A stretch of 7,544 nucleotides of DNA from Hydrogenophaga intermedia (GTDB taxonomy: Bacteria; Pseudomonadota; Gammaproteobacteria; Burkholderiales; Burkholderiaceae_C): positions 1-7,544 of the forward strand of contig CAMBOY010000155.1 in the NCBI GenBank assembly GCA_945869245.1. The letters run 5' to 3'. Numbering within the stretch: the stretch's first letter is position 1; every line of letters begins with the position of its first letter. The notes under the pieces were generated by a model, which had not been told where the DNA came from, searched no databases, and saw nothing but the letters and a program-made list of their open reading frames with translations. The position numbers and the translations under genes were made by a program. Below are positions 5,318 to 7,544 of this stretch, piece after piece.

Positions 5318-6562
5318 TCAGACGCGCTTGAACACCAAGGTGCCGTTGGTGCCGCCAAAGCCAAAGTTGTTCTTCACCGCCACGTCGATCTTCATGTCCC
5401 GCGCGGTGTTGGCGCAGTAGTCGAGATCACACTCGGGGTCTTGATTGAAGATGTTGATGGTCGGCGGGCTCTTTTGGTGATGGACCGCCAAAGCGGTGAA
5501 CACACTTTCGATGCCGCCGGCACCGCCCAACAAATGGCCAGTCATGGACTTGGTGGAATTCACCACCACCTGGTGCGCATGGTCGCCCAGCGCAGCCTTG
5601 ATGGCGTTGGTTTCATTGACATCGCCCAGCGGGGTGGACGTGCCATGGGCGTTCACATAATCGACCGCATCGGCGTTCACGCCGGCGTTGCGCAAGGCCA
5701 TGACCATGGCGCGGCGCGGGCCGTCCATGCTGGGGGCGGTCATGTGCCCGGCATCGGCGCTCATGCCGTAGCCTGCCAGCTCGGCGTAGATGCGCGCGCC
5801 ACGGGCCTTGGCGTGCTCGTACTCTTCGAGCACCATCACACCTGCACCCTCGCCCAGCACAAAACCGTCGCGGTCTTTGTCCCAGGGCCGCGAGGCGGTG
5901 GCGGGGTCGTCGTTGCGGGTCGAGAGCGCGCGCATGGCGGCAAAACCACCCACACCCAACGGCGACACCGTGCTCTCGGCGCCGCCGGCTACCACCACAT
6001 CGGCGTCGCCGTATTCGATCTTGCGCGCGGCTTCACCTATGCAATGCAGCCCCGTGGTGCAAGCGGTCACCACCGCCAGGTTCGGGCCTTTGAACCCATA
6101 GCGCATCGACACATGACCCGAGATCATGTTGATGATGGAAGCCGGTACAAAAAACGGTGAGATGCGGCGTGGGCCACGCGCAGTCAACTCGGCGTGGGTG
6201 TTTTCGATCAGCGGCAAACCACCAATGCCCGAGCCGATGATCACACCAATGCGGGTGGCCAGTTCGTCGTCCAGCGCTTCACCGGTAGGCAGACCGGCGT
6301 CCACCACCGCTTGGTGGGCCGCTGCGATGCCGTAGTGAATAAAGGTGTCCATGGTCCGCGCCTCTTTGGCGCTGATGTAGGACTCCAAATCAAAATTCTT
6401 GACCTCGCCGGCAATTTTGCAAGCGAAGGCGGTCGCATCGAACTGGGTGATCATGCCGATCCCAGATTGACCCGCCAGCAATTGGGCCCAAGCCGATTCC
6501 ACCGTGTTGCCCACGGGAGAAATACAACCTAAGCCAGTGACGACAACACGGCGTCGGCTCAT
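5318..6562 (-). CDS. fabF: 3-oxoacyl-[acyl-carrier-protein] synthase II (FabF)
   Basis: FabF condenses malonyl-ACP with acyl-ACP, elongating fatty acids in the cytoplasm (type II synthesis), including the temperature-sensitive C16:1 to C18:1 step in E. coli. The product is 414 residues, the usual length. The thiolase fold carries the active-site Cys168 (VVTACTTG), His306 (VNAHGTSTPLGD) and His343 (STKSMTGHLLGGAGG), with Lys338 in the same loop. The C-terminal glycine-rich NNFGFGGTN (398-406) is also intact. The ATG at 6562 gives MSRRRVVVTGLG, the standard FabF N-terminus. An AAGGA element lies 10 nt upstream. A 19-codon extension to an upstream start would enter the acpP-fabF hairpin region and is not supported. 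The gene lies 95 nt after acpP, and its partner substrate carrier is that ACP. Confidence 0.98.
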   Translation of the reverse strand: MSRRRVVVTGLGCISPVGNTVESAWAQLLAGQSGIGMITQFDATAFACKIAGEVKNFDLESYISAKEARTMDTFIHYGIAAAHQAVVDAGLPTGEALDDELATRIGVIIGSGIGGLPLIENTHAELTARGPRRISPFFVPASIINMISGHVSMRYGFKGPNLAVVTACTTGLHCIGEAARKIEYGDADVVVAGGAESTVSPLGVGGFAAMRALSTRNDDPATASRPWDKDRDGFVLGEGAGVMVLEEYEHAKARGARIYAELAGYGMSADAGHMTAPSMDGPRRAMVMALRNAGVNADAVDYVNAHGTSTPLGDVNETNAIKAALGDHAHQVVVNSTKSMTGHLLGGAGGIESVFTALAVHHQKSPPTINIFNQDPECDLDYCANTARDMKIDVAVKNNFGFGGTNGTLVFKRV

Positions 6563-6589
6563 GAACAGCTCATCCTTGTGGAGACCTTG

Positions 6590-6636
6590 GGGCTCCGCCA
6601 GAGCCCGGTCGGCGCACACCGAGTGGCGCCAACCGG
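6590..6636 (-). other. Two tandem stem-loops in the acpP-fabF spacer
   Basis: A 6-bp stem GGGCTC/GAGCCC (6590-6595 with 6601-6606) has a 5-nt loop. Next to it an 11-position stem with one C-A mismatch pairs CCGGTCGGCGC (6605-6615) with GCGCCAACCGG (6626-6636). The two share bases 6605-6606, so they may be alternatives or may stack. No U-run follows on the minus strand, so these are not simple terminators. They could stabilise the 3' end of abundant acpP mRNA or reduce read-through to fabF; that is inference. Confidence 0.5.
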
Positions 6637-6657
6637 CAGCGGAGCACGAACCAACGC

Positions 6658-6897
6658 TCAGCCCTTTTGGTGGCCCAGCGCGTAGTCGATGGCGTTTTGC
6701 ACCGTGGTGATTTTTTCGGCGTCTTCGTCGGGAATTTCGATACCGAATTCGTCTTCGAGGGCCATCACCAGTTCCACGGTGTCGAGCGAGTCAGCACCCA
6801 GATCGGCGACAAAAGCCTTTTCATTGGTCACTTGGCTCTCTTCCACGCCGAGTTGTTCGGCAATGATTTTCTTCACGCGTGCTTCGATATCGCTCAT
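6658..6897 (-). CDS. acpP: Acyl carrier protein
   Basis: The small acidic cytoplasmic protein that carries growing acyl chains on a 4'-phosphopantetheine arm. It has 79 residues, as usual. The attachment serine is Ser37 in GADSLDTVELVM, and the helix VMALEDEFGIEIPDEDAEKI is typical. The ATG at 6897 is preceded by AGAGGGA (6907-6901) with 3-nt spacing to the start. An upstream in-frame extension would run into the promoter region and lacks ACP-like sequence. It sits between fabG and fabF in the classic fab order. A possible own promoter lies in the 105-nt fabG-acpP gap, consistent with the high expression of ACP. Confidence 0.98.
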   Translation of the reverse strand: MSDIEARVKKIIAEQLGVEESQVTNEKAFVADLGADSLDTVELVMALEDEFGIEIPDEDAEKITTVQNAIDYALGHQKG

Positions 6898-6932
6898 AAA
6901 TCCCTCTGAGGGTGGTTGGAATACAAACCGCC

Positions 6933-6963
6933 ATTTTAGCCGGCCGAAACGGCGCTCGGGCAA
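6933..6963 (-). promoter_or_regulatory. Candidate sigma-70 promoter for acpP
   Basis: On the minus strand a -10-like TAAAAT (6938-6933, five of six matches to TATAAT) is preceded by a -35-like TTGCCC (6963-6958, four of six) at 19-nt spacing, which is longer than ideal. Transcription would start near 6926, about 30 nt before the acpP ATG. E. coli acpP also has its own promoter in the equivalent gap, which supports the call by analogy. Confidence 0.4.
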
Positions 6964-7002
6964 AAAGTGCCGCTGGCCGATATCCGCATGCTTTTGCCGC
7001 GA

Positions 7003-7544
7003 TCAGGCCATGAACATGCCGCCATTGACATGCAATTCCTGTCCCGTCACATACGCCGCCTGCGGGCTGGCCAGGTAGGCCACCGCATGCGCGATGTCCG
7101 ATGGCTTGCCCAAATGCCCCAAAGGGATCTGGCCCAGCAGCGCTTTGTGCTGTTCGTCGGGCAACGCGGCGGTCATGTCGGTTTCAATAAAACCCGGTGC
7201 CACACAGTTGACCGTGATCTGCCGGCTGCCCAGCTCGCGCGCCAGCGCGCGGGTCATGCCGGCCACACCGGCCTTGGCGGCAGCGTAGTTGGCCTGCCCG
7301 GGGTTGCCCGAGGCGCCCACCACGCTGGTGATGTTGATGATGCGGCCGTAACGCTGCTTCATCATGGGGCGAATGACGGCGCGGCTGCAGCGGAACACCG
7401 CCTTGAGGTTGGTGTCGAGCACCGCGTCCCAATCGTCGTCTTTCATGCGCATGGCCAGGGTGTCGCGGGTGATGCCCGCGTTGTTGACCAGCACCTGCAA
7501 GCCGCCGTGCTCTTTGACGATGGCGTCGATCAGGGCTTCGCCCG
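7003..7544 (-). CDS. fabG: 3-oxoacyl-[acyl-carrier-protein] reductase (FabG), N-terminus off right edge
   Basis: An NADPH-dependent short-chain dehydrogenase that reduces 3-oxoacyl-ACP to 3-hydroxyacyl-ACP in the fatty acid elongation cycle, in the cytoplasm. The visible 179 residues lack roughly the first 65-70, including the Rossmann TGxxxGIG motif, because the window ends. In visible-fragment numbering, NNAG is at 20-23 and the catalytic set is Asn45 (DTNLKAVF), Ser73 (NITSVVG), Tyr86 and Lys90 (NYAAAKAG). PGFIETDM (116-123) and the C-terminal GQELHVNGGMFMA are typical of FabG and distinguish it from other short-chain dehydrogenases. The frame remains open to the right edge. acpP follows 105 nt downstream. 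Confidence 0.97.
   Translation of the reverse strand, partial: GEALIDAIVKEHGGLQVLVNNAGITRDTLAMRMKDDDWDAVLDTNLKAVFRCSRAVIRPMMKQRYGRIINITSVVGASGNPGQANYAAAKAGVAGMTRALARELGSRQITVNCVAPGFIETDMTAALPDEQHKALLGQIPLGHLGKPSDIAHAVAYLASPQAAYVTGQELHVNGGMFMA

Noticed and set aside
4825..5400. Sigma-E type autoregulatory promoter (GGAACTT, about 16 nt, TCTGA) upstream of rpoE
   Set aside because: The only near match on the minus strand is TGAACTG around 5301-5307, with no matching -10 at the right distance. Not supported.
5168..6160. Plus-strand open frame of 330 codons opposite fabF
   Set aside because: Antisense shadow of fabF, full of His, Gly and Val from reverse-complement codon bias.
1..7544. Mobile element, CRISPR array, tRNA or rRNA
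   Set aside because: No transposase or integrase-like protein, no regularly spaced repeats, no tRNA-like cloverleaf and no rRNA-like stretch were seen.

Overview
The window looks like chromosomal core DNA of a GC-rich betaproteobacterium, most likely order Burkholderiales and possibly Comamonadaceae. This rests on protein style and on the gene order fabG-acpP-fabF / rpoE-rseA-rseB-mucD / lepA. Taxonomy is an inference from recalled gene order, not a database match. Every supported gene is on the minus strand, so transcription runs from high to low coordinates. I see no mobile element, CRISPR array, tRNA or rRNA.

Region 1 (about 7544 to 5318) is the end of a fatty acid synthesis cluster: fabG (N-terminus off the window), acpP and fabF. 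acpP probably has its own promoter in the fabG-acpP gap. The acpP-fabF gap can fold into two hairpins. A terminator-like stem-loop lies just after fabF, but it sits inside the first codons of the next gene.

Region 2 (about 5301 to 1045) is an envelope-stress unit. It begins with a small Trp-rich, two-helix membrane protein resembling YgfX/CptA. Next come sigma-E (rpoE/algU), its membrane anti-sigma factor RseA, the periplasmic RseA-binding protein RseB/MucB, and a MucD/DegP-type periplasmic serine protease. The genes are tightly packed: a one-base TAGTG junction before rpoE, 25 nt between rpoE and rseA, and a 23-nt overlap between rseA and rseB. RseA holds sigma-E at the inner membrane, RseB protects RseA, and MucD handles misfolded envelope proteins.

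Region 3 (1044 to 566) is a non-coding gap of about 480 bp between mucD and lepA. It holds a weak hairpin terminator after mucD and a cluster of near-consensus DnaA-box-like 9-mers with associated direct and inverted repeats. A strong U-tailed intrinsic terminator lies only 46 nt before the lepA start codon. This gap is the least expected part of the window.

Region 4 (565 to 1) is the first 188 codons of lepA (elongation factor 4), carrying all five GTPase motifs. The rest lies beyond the left edge.

The window is mostly ordinary housekeeping DNA. The points that merit a second look are the mucD-lepA gap, the terminator embedded in the ygfX-like gene, and the coupling of that gene to rpoE.
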